Shown here piece by piece: positions 31,281 through 39,925 of a stretch of DNA of 45,471 nt (positions are counted from its first letter, which is position 1; every line of letters starts with the position of its first letter). Source of the stretch: a virus; the IMG/VR virus record IMGVR_UViG_3300025656_000004, positions 1 through 45,471 of that record; one strand, 5' to 3'. The notes beneath the pieces were generated by a model. It was not told the DNA's origin. It made no database searches and worked only from the letters and a program-made list of their open reading frames with translations. The position numbers and the translations under genes are program-made.

Positions 31281-33515
31281 ATGTCAAGTAACATAACAAA
31301 TTTATTTGAATTTACAAAACCATTTTTAGACAAAGAGCTTAGATTATTTCCGACAAAGGATGGGCACATGCCCAAAGAGTGGCCGGTTAAGGCTACAAAC
31401 AATAAACTAAAGTTAGCTGAATGGTTTAAAGAATTCGATGCAAATGGTTATGGCGTCAACCCAGGTAATAAAGCAATTATCATCGATGTAGATGTTAAAG
31501 ACGGCAAAGAAGGTAAGACCAGTCTAGCTTATTTAGTCAACACTTATGGTTTAACTTTAGATACATTCACTGTCAGGTCTAAATCTGGTGGCGTTCATCT
31601 TTATTACCAGTACCCAAAACATATACCAGATAATAAGTACGTGCTGTCAACAGCGCCTATGAAATTAGTTAATAAGTTAATACACGGAGTAGACGTTAGA
31701 GGTAATAAAGGCCAGTGTGTTGGGCCAACTGCAGACAACAATTACAAGTTAATAAAAGATCTCCCATTAGCTGAATTACCAAAAGAATTAGCCATTGAAA
31801 TACCTACTGGTGACACCCAGTCTGTTGCGATAGATATAACATCTGCAGAAGCTTTGATTTATGATGACCCTTCACTTAAAGGCGTCATACCGGATTCAAT
31901 CGACCACCCACGGCATCAAACACTTTTATCTCTAACCGCGTCGTGGGCTAGGAAAGTACCACTAGATACTGCAAGAGTTTTACTCAAAGAAGCAATTGGG
32001 CGAGTTACTAAGTATAAAGGTGATACAGACGACTTCTCTTATGAAGCTTACTTGCCTAGACTTGAAGACGCATATAAAAAGTTTTCACCTGTTACTAATG
32101 ATAAACTACAGTACTTAGTAGATCATTTAGTCTATGTAACACACGGTGATAAAGTGTTTAGGTTAGATAAACCACGTAACATCGCTAGTATTAAGATGCC
32201 TAATGCTAGATCTGAATATGCTAACTGGACTTATTGGGCAGAAAATGCAAACGGCAATCCAGTTGAACGAAAAGCGTTCGCTGAATGGTTGAAACATCCT
32301 GATAGACGATACGTACACAACACAGGTTATAAACCTGTAAAAAGTTTATACTACAATTGCCCCATACAGGGTTGTGAAGTTATTAATACTTTTAGAGCGC
32401 CAAATAATGTTTTAGAGGGTACAACAGTTACAGATAAATCTGTCCAGCCATTCTTAGATTTAATGAGCTTCTTATGGGCAGAACACGCAGATCATATGAT
32501 TGATTGGTGTGCACACTTACTACAAAATCCAACTAAGAAAGTTCTATGGGCGCCTATTCTTATTACACCTGTCGAAGGTATGGGTAAGAACTTAATGTTT
32601 ACCATAGTCTCGAAGTTATTAGGCGAGTGGAATACAAGTCAGATTCAAGCGTCTTTGTTTAAGAAATCGTTTAATACGTTTTTGGTACAAAACCAGTTAA
32701 CACTTGTGAATGAAGTACAAGATCTTAACAAACAAGAGCGTAGGCAAATGCTAGGTCAAATGAAGACCTATATAACAGATTCAGTACAATCTATTGAAGG
32801 CAAAGGCGCAGATGTATACCAAACAGAGATTTACACTAATTTCTTGTTTTTCTCAAATGAAGCAGACTCAATCGAAGTAGAAAAGAAATCGCGTAGATTT
32901 TTTGTGCACATAAATAAAAACCCTAGACAAGAAGATAAATTCTACATAGATATCGTCAAGTGGATGGGAAGCGAAATAGGCGCAAATAACTTAAGACAGT
33001 GGTTATTTAATAGAGACATAACTAAGTTTGGTTGGGATAGACATGCTATTGAGACAAAGTCTAAATTAGAAGTCACGGAGAGTAATAAGTCAGCTGAACT
33101 ACAGACTTTAGAAGAACACATACAAGTCGGTTACTCTATTTTCGCATCAGATATTATCACTAAAGATTCTTGGAATTTCTATCTTAAATACATGTTCCCT
33201 AACGGGCGTCGTATATCAGCAGCACACGCTAGATTTTTGTTTAAAGAGGTTACTCAATCTGTTAAGATGGACTATGCTGGAGAGCTAAAGTCTAGACAGC
33301 TTAGATTACAATCAATAGTAGGTTCAGACGACCCAGATCTACTATATAAATCTAACAGTATAAAAACCACAGCGTTTACGATTCGTAATCATGGTGGTTA
33401 TGATACGGCTAAAACAGAAAAAATTAAAAACGAATACGACAAAGCATTACTCGCAGCTAAACAACCAATAAAGAAGTTAGTAGATACAGACGTGCTAACA
33501 CTTAAGGAGGCATGA
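31281..33515 (+). CDS. Primase-polymerase / D5-like helicase
   Basis: A protein of 744 residues from ATG 31281 (RBS GAGGACGAGC; upstream in-frame codons are rejected). Residues 1-170 form a prim-pol domain: IIIDVDVKDG (66-75, metal-binding Asp pair), SKSGGVHLYY (100-109), VDVRGNKGQCVGP (about 137-149). Residues 380-620 form a DUF5906/D5-type SF3 helicase: Walker A TPVEGMGKN (429-437), then NEVQDLNKQERRQMLG and FFSNEADSIEVEKKSRRFFV. It should prime and unwind at the fork. The first gene of the plus operon. Confidence 0.88.
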   Translation: MSSNITNLFEFTKPFLDKELRLFPTKDGHMPKEWPVKATNNKLKLAEWFKEFDANGYGVNPGNKAIIIDVDVKDGKEGKTSLAYLVNTYGLTLDTFTVRSKSGGVHLYYQYPKHIPDNKYVLSTAPMKLVNKLIHGVDVRGNKGQCVGPTADNNYKLIKDLPLAELPKELAIEIPTGDTQSVAIDITSAEALIYDDPSLKGVIPDSIDHPRHQTLLSLTASWARKVPLDTARVLLKEAIGRVTKYKGDTDDFSYEAYLPRLEDAYKKFSPVTNDKLQYLVDHLVYVTHGDKVFRLDKPRNIASIKMPNARSEYANWTYWAENANGNPVERKAFAEWLKHPDRRYVHNTGYKPVKSLYYNCPIQGCEVINTFRAPNNVLEGTTVTDKSVQPFLDLMSFLWAEHADHMIDWCAHLLQNPTKKVLWAPILITPVEGMGKNLMFTIVSKLLGEWNTSQIQASLFKKSFNTFLVQNQLTLVNEVQDLNKQERRQMLGQMKTYITDSVQSIEGKGADVYQTEIYTNFLFFSNEADSIEVEKKSRRFFVHINKNPRQEDKFYIDIVKWMGSEIGANNLRQWLFNRDITKFGWDRHAIETKSKLEVTESNKSAELQTLEEHIQVGYSIFASDIITKDSWNFYLKYMFPNGRRISAAHARFLFKEVTQSVKMDYAGELKSRQLRLQSIVGSDDPDLLYKSNSIKTTAFTIRNHGGYDTAKTEKIKNEYDKALLAAKQPIKKLVDTDVLTLKEA

Positions 33516-35362
33516 TGTACTCATTAGACGTAGAGACTTCAGCTATTAATGGTGGTGATGCAGACGCATTTGGTTTAGAACCATGGCGTGTTTATCAAGG
33601 TACAGCAACAATTACAGTTATATCTGTAGCTGGACCTGACGGTTACCAAAAAATACTAAAGGATTTAGACGAGCTACCAAATCTACTAAAAGAACTAGCA
33701 GGTAAAAGGGTTTTCGCACATAACGCGAAGTTTGATGCGGCGTGGCTAATAGCTCATACTGACTATGACTTAGTAAACGCGATTAAATGGGAAGACACAA
33801 GTCTTTTAGCTAAATGGGTTATGAATTCACAAATGACTGAGAAGAGAACTTGGTCATACTCACTTAAACATTTGGTTGGCCATTTTTTACCTGACGATCC
33901 TATGACTGAAGAGTTCTTAGACGTAAAAACAGATGTGCACGTACCAGGTCAAGACCAAGATTATTGGGATAAGCGAGTAGTTATGGACGCTGTGTTAACT
34001 TTAAAGCTAGCTCACCACTTACTTGGGTTACTACCTGAATCGATGGTTAGAGGTTACACTATTGAACAAAGATGTATTGCGTCTGTAGCCAGATCTTGGT
34101 TAGACGGCATCTTATTAGACGGTGATCAAGCTCAGTCTATGACGCCAGACATTAGAGAAGGTCAAGCTAAGATACTTAAAAAATTAGATTTACCGTCAAC
34201 AGTTATAACTTCGCCTAAACAATTAGGCGAGTACATGTTTAACACATTAGGTCTACAACCTAAAAACTTCTCTAGTAAGACTGGTGCGCCTTCAACCGCT
34301 CAAGATGACATTAAATTACTGCACTCAGATCTTGCACTAACAAATCAAACAGAGTTAGCTGGAAAGCTAGAAGCTATTTTAGAGTTTAAACACTTGAAGA
34401 CGCTAGAGACTAAGTTTATTAAAGGCGTTGTTACATCAGCGGAGTATAACTTAGACGGGACGACTCATCCTAGCCCAAACATGTTTGGTACATATACAAG
34501 TCGTTTCACTTACTCAGCTAAAAACCTTAAAAAATACCCTACAGGTGTAGCTATTCACCAAATGCCTAGAAAAGGACCTGTTCGTACGTTTATTAAACCA
34601 TTACCTGGTTATAAGCTAGCAGAATTTGACGCCGCAGGTCAAGAATCTAGACTTATGGCTATTATGTCAGGTGATGAGAACATGTTAAAAGTATTTGAAG
34701 ACGGTTTAGATTTTCACTCCATGACAGGGTCTAGAATTTCAGGTATCGAGTATAGCGAATTCGTTGAGCGATTTCATCAAGGCGATAAGGACGTAGTTAA
34801 CCATAGATATAATGGTAAATTTGTTAACTTATCTTGTAACTACAGAATTGGTAACCAAGCCTTAGCTAGAAAAGCTTTCACTCAATATGGTTTATCTATT
34901 GATGTGGCAACAGCTGCACAATGGAATAACGTATTTAAGACTTCATATCCTGGCGTAGTTAAATATTGGGATAGAATAGTTACCAGAAGTAAAAGACTTG
35001 GTTACACAGAAACACTAGCAGGTAAACGATACTATTTAGATGAATGGGGTCAACATGAGTGGGTTACTAGCTCATCAGCTATTAACTTCCCTATTCAAGG
35101 TTCAGGTTCAGATATGAAAGAGTTAGCTATTGCAATGGTAGCGCAGAAATTTCCTAAAGCTCATTTCGCTTTTGACGTTCATGACGCACTATTCATGTAT
35201 TTACCAGATAATGATGGCGTAGTTGACTTAGCTACAGATATTAAACGTTGCCTCAATAATTTACCTTATGCAGAAGCTTGGCAAAGAGATATACCTATAC
35301 CTTTACTTTGGGACGCAGCTTTAGGCACTAGTTGGGGCGATATGAAAGAGATTGACTACTAA
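33512..35362 (+). CDS. DNA polymerase I (family A) with 3'-5' exonuclease
   Basis: A protein of 616 residues; start ATG 33512 or the adjacent 33515, after AAGGAGGC. The exonuclease domain has D6 and E8 (LDVETS), FAHNAKFDAAWL (68-79) and D159 (KRVVMDA). The polymerase motif A is FDAAGQESR (372-380), like T7 DASGLELR. Motif B spans R432, K436, L440, Y444, so the E. coli Phe762 position is Leu. Motif C is DVHDA (555-559), where the usual Glu after HD is Ala. It replicates the phage genome. Confidence 0.92.
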   Translation: MMYSLDVETSAINGGDADAFGLEPWRVYQGTATITVISVAGPDGYQKILKDLDELPNLLKELAGKRVFAHNAKFDAAWLIAHTDYDLVNAIKWEDTSLLAKWVMNSQMTEKRTWSYSLKHLVGHFLPDDPMTEEFLDVKTDVHVPGQDQDYWDKRVVMDAVLTLKLAHHLLGLLPESMVRGYTIEQRCIASVARSWLDGILLDGDQAQSMTPDIREGQAKILKKLDLPSTVITSPKQLGEYMFNTLGLQPKNFSSKTGAPSTAQDDIKLLHSDLALTNQTELAGKLEAILEFKHLKTLETKFIKGVVTSAEYNLDGTTHPSPNMFGTYTSRFTYSAKNLKKYPTGVAIHQMPRKGPVRTFIKPLPGYKLAEFDAAGQESRLMAIMSGDENMLKVFEDGLDFHSMTGSRISGIEYSEFVERFHQGDKDVVNHRYNGKFVNLSCNYRIGNQALARKAFTQYGLSIDVATAAQWNNVFKTSYPGVVKYWDRIVTRSKRLGYTETLAGKRYYLDEWGQHEWVTSSSAINFPIQGSGSDMKELAIAMVAQKFPKAHFAFDVHDALFMYLPDNDGVVDLATDIKRCLNNLPYAEAWQRDIPIPLLWDAALGTSWGDMKEIDY

Positions 35363-35538
35363 TGAGTTGGCATTGCCAAATGGTAGGATTAGAAAGAAGA
35401 TGTATAGAATGGTCTGTATACACAAAAACAGGTTGGGATATTAACCAATCATTTGTCGTCACACAAATTGACGGCGTATTTAAAAAACTAGAGGAGGAAT
35501 GTGTTACACACAGCAGAACAACTAATAAAAAAGGCTAG
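35362..35538 (+). CDS. 58-residue protein, unknown
   Basis: ATG overlaps the polymerase stop as TAATG. The product begins MSWHCQMVGLERRCIEWSVY and is basic. Its 3' end overlaps the next gene's start by 38 bases, so it could be a coupling frame. The clean start and composition support a real small gene, at moderate certainty. Confidence 0.45.
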   Translation: MSWHCQMVGLERRCIEWSVYTKTGWDINQSFVVTQIDGVFKKLEEECVTHSRTTNKKG

Positions 35539-35707
35539 ATGTTTAGCCAAAATGATACTTAAATTAAAAACTGATGGCGAACACGATTGCCACGAAATTG
35601 ATCAACTAGCTCAAGAAGCTAGTTATATAGAATATGAAACGCGGGGAATAAATGAAAAAGAAATTAAGCGAACTAGCAAGACTAGTTTTAATAAAGACAA
35701 TATGTAA
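35501..35707 (+). CDS. Small helical protein, unknown
   Basis: A protein of 68 residues with GTG start after a strong RBS (GAGGAGGAAT). Helical throughout (HTAEQLIKKARCLAKMILKL), basic, with HDCHEID and a Lys-rich end. It overlaps both neighbours. No family recognised. Confidence 0.55.
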   Translation: MLHTAEQLIKKARCLAKMILKLKTDGEHDCHEIDQLAQEASYIEYETRGINEKEIKRTSKTSFNKDNM

Positions 35708-35912
35708 AGGCGAATACACTTTTGAAACAGGTAAAGACAACTGCGGCACATATGGCGAAGAAGAATTTGAAGCTGCTAATGAGTTAAGACGTAAAGGTCT
35801 TATAGATATTACGTATAGATACTTCGATTTAGTTGTAGGCTATGTAAAAGTAGTTCGCTGTAAAAAATGTAAAAAAATATTACAACAAAAAGGAAAACTA
35901 ATAGAAAAATGA
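35652..35912 (+). CDS. Small protein with C-terminal CxxC motif
   Basis: A protein of 86 residues beginning MKKKLSELARLVLIKTICKG. It ends with VVRCKKCKKIL, a CxxC pair in a basic tail, and has another Cys at DNCG; these could bind one metal. The helical N-terminus and ELRRKGLI segment are winged-helix-like. It overlaps the RecB-like nuclease start by four bases. Confidence 0.6.
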   Translation: MKKKLSELARLVLIKTICKGEYTFETGKDNCGTYGEEEFEAANELRRKGLIDITYRYFDLVVGYVKVVRCKKCKKILQQKGKLIEK

Positions 35913-36583
35913 TAGCACTCTCATACTCAAAACTAAATAACTTCAAACAATGCCCAAGAAAATTCAGACTACAATACTTAGATAAAGTCGAAGAGTTTAA
36001 ATACGTCGAATCACCTGCAGCTGCAAGAGGTACAAAATTACACGCTCAATTAGAAGATTGGGTTAAAGCTAAAATTGAATCAAAACCAAGCGTTAAGTTG
36101 TCTAAAGAATGTGAATCTGCGATACCTATCGTAGAAAAACTAGTTGACCAATATGAAAACGTTTACCCAGAGCAAAAAGTATCGATTAACTTAGACCATA
36201 AAGAAGTAAGTTGGTTTGATAGGTCTACGTATTATAGAGGTATTATTGATTTAATGGTTACAGATGGTGATAAAGCAGTAGTTATTGATTACAAATCAGG
36301 TAAAGTTAGAGACTATGATGGATTTGGTGGTCAACTACATCTAATGGCTATGATAGTGTTTAGCATAAGACCTGAGATTAATAAAGTCACTGCAGCTTAT
36401 CTATTTTTAGATCACAAACAAACTACTACTGTAGAGTTTACTAGAGATGATATGAGCGCGTTGATGAAATACTATAAGAAGCAATTTGATTTGGTTAATG
36501 CTGAGACTGAGTTTAAACCAACTGTTAATAGATACTGCCATTGGTGCACAGCGACTAACGAACAATGTGAAATGAAAAAATGA
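35909..36583 (+). CDS. PD-(D/E)XK exonuclease (RecB/Cas4-like) with Fe-S cysteines
   Basis: A protein of 224 residues. SYSKLNNFKQCPRKFRLQYL at the N-terminus, RGTKLHAQLE with H45, D114 (GIIDL), D127-Y-K129 (VIDYKSGK) and Q142 (GQLHLMAM) are the motifs of the PDDEXK_1 family. C15, C210, C213 and C220 are spaced as the Fe-S cluster of Cas4 and AddB nucleases. Likely a recombination or end-processing nuclease acting with the polymerase and helicases. Confidence 0.88.
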   Translation: MIALSYSKLNNFKQCPRKFRLQYLDKVEEFKYVESPAAARGTKLHAQLEDWVKAKIESKPSVKLSKECESAIPIVEKLVDQYENVYPEQKVSINLDHKEVSWFDRSTYYRGIIDLMVTDGDKAVVIDYKSGKVRDYDGFGGQLHLMAMIVFSIRPEINKVTAAYLFLDHKQTTTVEFTRDDMSALMKYYKKQFDLVNAETEFKPTVNRYCHWCTATNEQCEMKK

Positions 36584-36765
36584 AGCAACATAAACACGCA
36601 GAATTAATCCATAAGTGGGCAGAAGGGTACGAGATACAGAAACTAGCACGACTATGTTGTGATAAATCTTTCGCTCATTGGGAAGACATGGGAGATACTT
36701 CGCCTGCTTGGCATGAAGATGAAGAGTACAGAGTTAAACCATTAGAAAATAATGTCACAACTTAA
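36580..36765 (+). CDS. Conserved small phage protein
   Basis: A protein of 61 residues. HAELIHKWAEGYEIQ, then HWEDMG, PAWHEDEEYRVKP, a pattern widely found in small phage proteins of unknown role. ATGA overlap with the nuclease gene. Confidence 0.7.
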   Translation: MKQHKHAELIHKWAEGYEIQKLARLCCDKSFAHWEDMGDTSPAWHEDEEYRVKPLENNVTT

Positions 36766-36868
36766 AGCATTGCCAAAAGCTTATTGGGAAAGACAAATTA
36801 AATTCAGAGAATCTACTAAAAAGTTAAAGGAGAGATTAAATGGCACAAACACCAGAAAAGAAAGTTAA
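36752..36868 (+). CDS. 38-residue basic microprotein, uncertain
   Basis: ATG 36752 lies inside the end of the previous gene and the frame runs 29 bases into the next. The product MSQLKALPKAYWERQIKFRE continues basic and helical and carries the AAGGAG RBS of the next gene within its codons. No RBS of its own is clear; it may be a coupling frame. Confidence 0.35.
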   Translation: MSQLKALPKAYWERQIKFRESTKKLKERLNGTNTRKES

Positions 36869-37136
36869 AGATTGGGTGTGCAAATGGTTAGATAAAACTT
36901 ACCCTGATCACTATAGATATATGCCAGTACCAACAGGTTTTGGTAGGCGAGGTGTAGCAGATATAGTGTGTAGCATTAAAGGTAAATGGGTATCGATTGA
37001 AGTGAAAACAGATAAAGGTAAACCAACTAAGTTACAAGAGATTGACCAAAGCAAAGTAATAGCATCTGGCGGGGTGGCTATTATCATATATGGCAAAGAT
37101 CAAAACGCTTTAGACGAGTTATATGAAGTTCTCTGA
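36840..37136 (+). CDS. VRR-NUC domain nuclease
   Basis: A protein of 98 residues, all VRR-NUC: PTGFGRRGVADIV with D41, SIEVKTDKGKPTKLQ with E54, K56 and Q66, then SGGVAIIIYG. The stand-alone form is frequent beside phage SNF2-like helicases, and a structure-specific (branched DNA) nuclease role is likely. It overlaps the helicase start by 14 bases. Confidence 0.88.
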   Translation: MAQTPEKKVKDWVCKWLDKTYPDHYRYMPVPTGFGRRGVADIVCSIKGKWVSIEVKTDKGKPTKLQEIDQSKVIASGGVAIIIYGKDQNALDELYEVL

Positions 37137-38487
37137 TTACACGTTTCCATCTAAGTACGACAAACCTTTCGAACATCAAGTAGAGACTGTTGAGTTTCTA
37201 CTTAAGAGTCCTAGAGCGTTCGTCTTATCAGACATGGGCTGTGGAAAAACATTATCCGTATTGTGGGCTCTAGATTTCTTAATGATTAATAAGAAGATTA
37301 ACAAAGTTCTTATTATTGCACCATTATCAACATTAAGAACAGTGTGGGCGAATGAAATATTTATGAGTTTACCTCATAGACGAAGTCAAGTCATACATGG
37401 ATCTAAACCACAACGACTAAAAAGACTTGGTTATAGACACGACTTCGCCATTATTAATTTTGACGGTATTGGCACAGTCGCTGATCAACTATATAAAAAA
37501 TACGACGTAATAGTTATAGATGAGGCCACAGCATATAAAACAGCTTCAACAAAGAGATTTAAAGATTTAAAACCAATTGTGGACGCAGCAAAAGGCGTGT
37601 GGGCAATGACTGGATCTCCTACGCCTAACTCACCTATTGAATCATTTGGGTTAGCTAAAATAACCAATCCAACTAACCCGGATTTACCTAAGTATTTCAC
37701 CAAATTTAGAGAGTCGCTAATGGTGCAGATTAATCAATTTACTTGGATACCGAGAGATGGTTGGGAAGATATTGTAGCTAAAGTATTAAGTCCAGGTATT
37801 CGCCATAAAAGAGATGACGTAATAGATTTACCACCTGTGACTTATGAAGATCGTGAAGTACCTATGAGCCCAGATCAAGCTAAAGTATATAACTCTATGT
37901 TTGATCAATTTGTAGCTGAATATGAGGACGGTTTGATTACAGCTGCTAACTCTGCAGTTAAAGCTATTAAGCTCCTACAAATAGCAACTGGAACGGTCTA
38001 TAACGAAGATCGTGAAGTACAAATATTCGACGTAAAACCTAGGCTTAACGAAATATACGATATTTACCAACAAGATGGTAAAGGTAAATTAATCGTATTT
38101 ACACCTTTTAAAGCCTCAGTAGATATGTTACTTGAATTCTTAAGCGCTAAAGGTTTAGCAGTTAGTAAAGTAACAGGCGATGTAGCGAGTCAGCAAAGAT
38201 CAGATATATTTCATAGCTTCCAACATGGTGATTTAAATGTAATTGTTGCTATCCCCCAAGCTATGAGTCATGGTCTAACTCTAACTGCAGCAGCTACTAT
38301 GATATGGTCAGGACCAGTTGCTTCAGGTGAGGTTTACCAACAAGCTTGTGCTAGGATTACCAGACCAGGCCAGATACACAACCAACTGATCGTTCACTTA
38401 TATTCGTCTAAAATAGAAAATAAGATTTTCAAAGCTTTGAAAAACAAAGAAAGGATGGCAGATGCGTTACTATCGTTATATTCATAG
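37123..38487 (+). CDS. SNF2-like superfamily 2 helicase
   Basis: A protein of 454 residues. Motif I SDMGCGKT (36-43), motif II VIDEATA (near 127), motif III MTGSPTPNS, then the second RecA lobe with KLIVFTPFKASVDMLLEFL, VIVAIPQAMSHGLTLTAAAT and motif VI QACARITRPGQ. This is the compact phage SNF2/DEAD helicase usually paired with VRR-NUC. It probably remodels branched DNA or displaced protein. The operon pauses after it: a 234-base gap follows. Confidence 0.9.
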   Translation: MKFSDYTFPSKYDKPFEHQVETVEFLLKSPRAFVLSDMGCGKTLSVLWALDFLMINKKINKVLIIAPLSTLRTVWANEIFMSLPHRRSQVIHGSKPQRLKRLGYRHDFAIINFDGIGTVADQLYKKYDVIVIDEATAYKTASTKRFKDLKPIVDAAKGVWAMTGSPTPNSPIESFGLAKITNPTNPDLPKYFTKFRESLMVQINQFTWIPRDGWEDIVAKVLSPGIRHKRDDVIDLPPVTYEDREVPMSPDQAKVYNSMFDQFVAEYEDGLITAANSAVKAIKLLQIATGTVYNEDREVQIFDVKPRLNEIYDIYQQDGKGKLIVFTPFKASVDMLLEFLSAKGLAVSKVTGDVASQQRSDIFHSFQHGDLNVIVAIPQAMSHGLTLTAAATMIWSGPVASGEVYQQACARITRPGQIHNQLIVHLYSSKIENKIFKALKNKERMADALLSLYS

Positions 38488-38577
38488 ACCCCAAATTATA
38501 GCGATAAATAATATTATTAATACAGTATAATAACTATAAGTTAAATAAAAACACGCTAAAGAGTAAGTTTTCTTCAT
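38482..38577 (-). CDS. 31-residue membrane microprotein, uncertain
   Basis: Opposite strand to its surroundings. ATG 38577 follows a strong RBS (AAGGAGATAAGTACA). The product starts MKKTYSLACFYLTYSYY and continues as a hydrophobic helix (VLIILFIAIIWGL). Its frame contains the plus-strand promoter P5, and AT-rich DNA often encodes hydrophobic peptides by chance, so the RBS is the main evidence. Confidence 0.35.
   Translation of the reverse strand: MKKTYSLACFYLTYSYYTVLIILFIAIIWGL
38511..38531 (+). promoter_or_regulatory. Phage promoter P5
   Basis: ATATTATTAATAC (38511-38523), AG, then TATAAT (38526-38531), nearly the same as minus-strand P1. It lies 190 bases before the gene at 38722 and would drive the ssDNA-binding and modification genes separately from the primase operon. 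Confidence 0.65.
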
Positions 38578-38606
38578 TGTACTTATCTCCTTATTATTAG
38601 CCAGTC

Positions 38607-38635
38607 TGAGGGTACTGGTGTGTGCAGAACCCTCA
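38607..38635 (+). promoter_or_regulatory. Hairpin in the leader of the middle operon
   Basis: TGAGGGT (38607-38613) and ACCCTCA (38629-38635) are perfect inverted repeats with a 15-base loop. No U-run follows, so it is a leader structure between P5 and the next start rather than a terminator. A smaller inverted pair, actac/gtagt, lies near 38677. Confidence 0.45.
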
Positions 38636-38721
38636 CCTAATTTAACGGAGTTAGCACTCATTAAAATACTCGATTAACTACCGTAAGTAGTACTTCAATC
38701 AAAAATACAAGGAGCACAAAG

Positions 38722-39108
38722 ATGGCAACAATAGACGAAGTAATCGAGAAATATGTAAATCTTAGAGATGAGTTAGATACATCACGAAGAGATTTTAAAG
38801 CGATCGAGAACGACTTAAAAGAAAAGATGACCACACTATCGTTATGGTTAAGAGAACAATCAGACGAATTAGGTGTTGACTCATTCAAAACACATCACGG
38901 TACAGCATACAGAGTCACAAAAGATTTTGTAAGAGTTGGCAACTGGCAAAAAACGTTAGACTTTATTAAAGAAACAGAGAATTGGCAATTTCTTGAGAAG
39001 AGATTAGGCAAAATCGCTGTTAAAGAGTACATGTCTGAAAACGGAGGTGTACCGCCAGGTGTTGAATACTCAACAGAGATCGAATTCCAAATTAGAAAAC
39101 CAAATTAA
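38722..39108 (+). CDS. Conserved ssDNA-module protein, unknown
   Basis: A protein of 128 residues. Coiled coil at 5-45, then LGVDSFKTHHGTAYRVTKDF, NWQFLEKRLGKIAVKEYMSE and GVPPGVEYSTEIEFQIRKP. This layout is shared by phage proteins found directly before the ssDNA-binding protein; a role as its partner or as a recombination mediator is inferred. RBS AAGGAGCACAAAG. Confidence 0.7.
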   Translation: MATIDEVIEKYVNLRDELDTSRRDFKAIENDLKEKMTTLSLWLREQSDELGVDSFKTHHGTAYRVTKDFVRVGNWQKTLDFIKETENWQFLEKRLGKIAVKEYMSENGGVPPGVEYSTEIEFQIRKPN

Positions 39109-39126
39109 ATTATATAGGAGCATACA

Positions 39127-39918
39127 ATGCCAACAGAAATCCAATTACCAGACTACTTAAAATCAATGGTTGATTCGTCTTTAGCAGACGCTACAGCTGG
39201 ATTAATTACAACAGCAGATAAGAAACCAAGAATCTCAACTAAAGGTAGAAAGTTTAGAATCATCGAAGATGGCGAAGAGGTTGCAGCAAGTGAAGGTCCG
39301 CTTCATATTACTATTTTAGCTGCAGAACCTGAAAAAGGTCTAGCTAAAGCTTACTATGAATCAACATATGTGGGCGGGGCGGCTAAACCACCTAGTTGTT
39401 CATCAAGAGATGGTATTTCACCGGACACTTGGGTAGAAAAACCGCTAAGTGATGCATGTATGACATGTGAAAAGAACGCTTGGGGTTCAGCCACGTCAGC
39501 CGCAGGAAAACCTGCTAAAGCGTGTAAAGACTCTAAAAAATTGCTTGTAGCGCGACCAGATAATATTGAAGGTAACGTGTATGAATTGTCTGTGGCAGCT
39601 AGTTCGCTTAAGAAGTTGTCTGATTATGGTAAAACACTAGCGTCAAATCATGTGCCTATGGCTGCAGCGATTACATCAATTAGCTTTGCAGATGCTGAAT
39701 ACCCTTTACTAGACTTCGAATTTAATGGTATTTTAAAAGAAGATGTTGGTCAAAAAGCACTTCAAAGAGCTGAATCTAAAGACTTTGAAGGCGATGCGCC
39801 AGCTTTATCTGCTCCAAAAACAGATGTAAAAGAAGATAAACCTAAACCAAAAAAGAAAGCAACTAAAAAAGCTGACGAGTCAGATAGCGTAGATGATCTT
39901 CTAGGTAGTTGGGGTTAA
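39127..39918 (+). CDS. ssDNA-binding-type protein
   Basis: A protein of 263 residues. The core (about 35-215) is beta-rich with Cys at CSSRDG, CMTCEKNAWG and AKACKDSKKLLVA, a pattern resembling the zinc ribbon of phage ssDNA-binding proteins. The C-terminus is a Lys-rich linker followed by the acidic, hydrophobic tip DSVDDLLGSWG, as used by SSBs to contact partners. It likely coats replication intermediates. Identity rests on layout, so moderate certainty. Confidence 0.65.
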   Translation: MPTEIQLPDYLKSMVDSSLADATAGLITTADKKPRISTKGRKFRIIEDGEEVAASEGPLHITILAAEPEKGLAKAYYESTYVGGAAKPPSCSSRDGISPDTWVEKPLSDACMTCEKNAWGSATSAAGKPAKACKDSKKLLVARPDNIEGNVYELSVAASSLKKLSDYGKTLASNHVPMAAAITSISFADAEYPLLDFEFNGILKEDVGQKALQRAESKDFEGDAPALSAPKTDVKEDKPKPKKKATKKADESDSVDDLLGSWG

Positions 39919-39925
39919 TCCAACG

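Noticed and set aside
31205-31402. Minus-strand frame across the primase start
   Set aside because: Antisense to the primase N-terminus and its leader; no RBS or domain.
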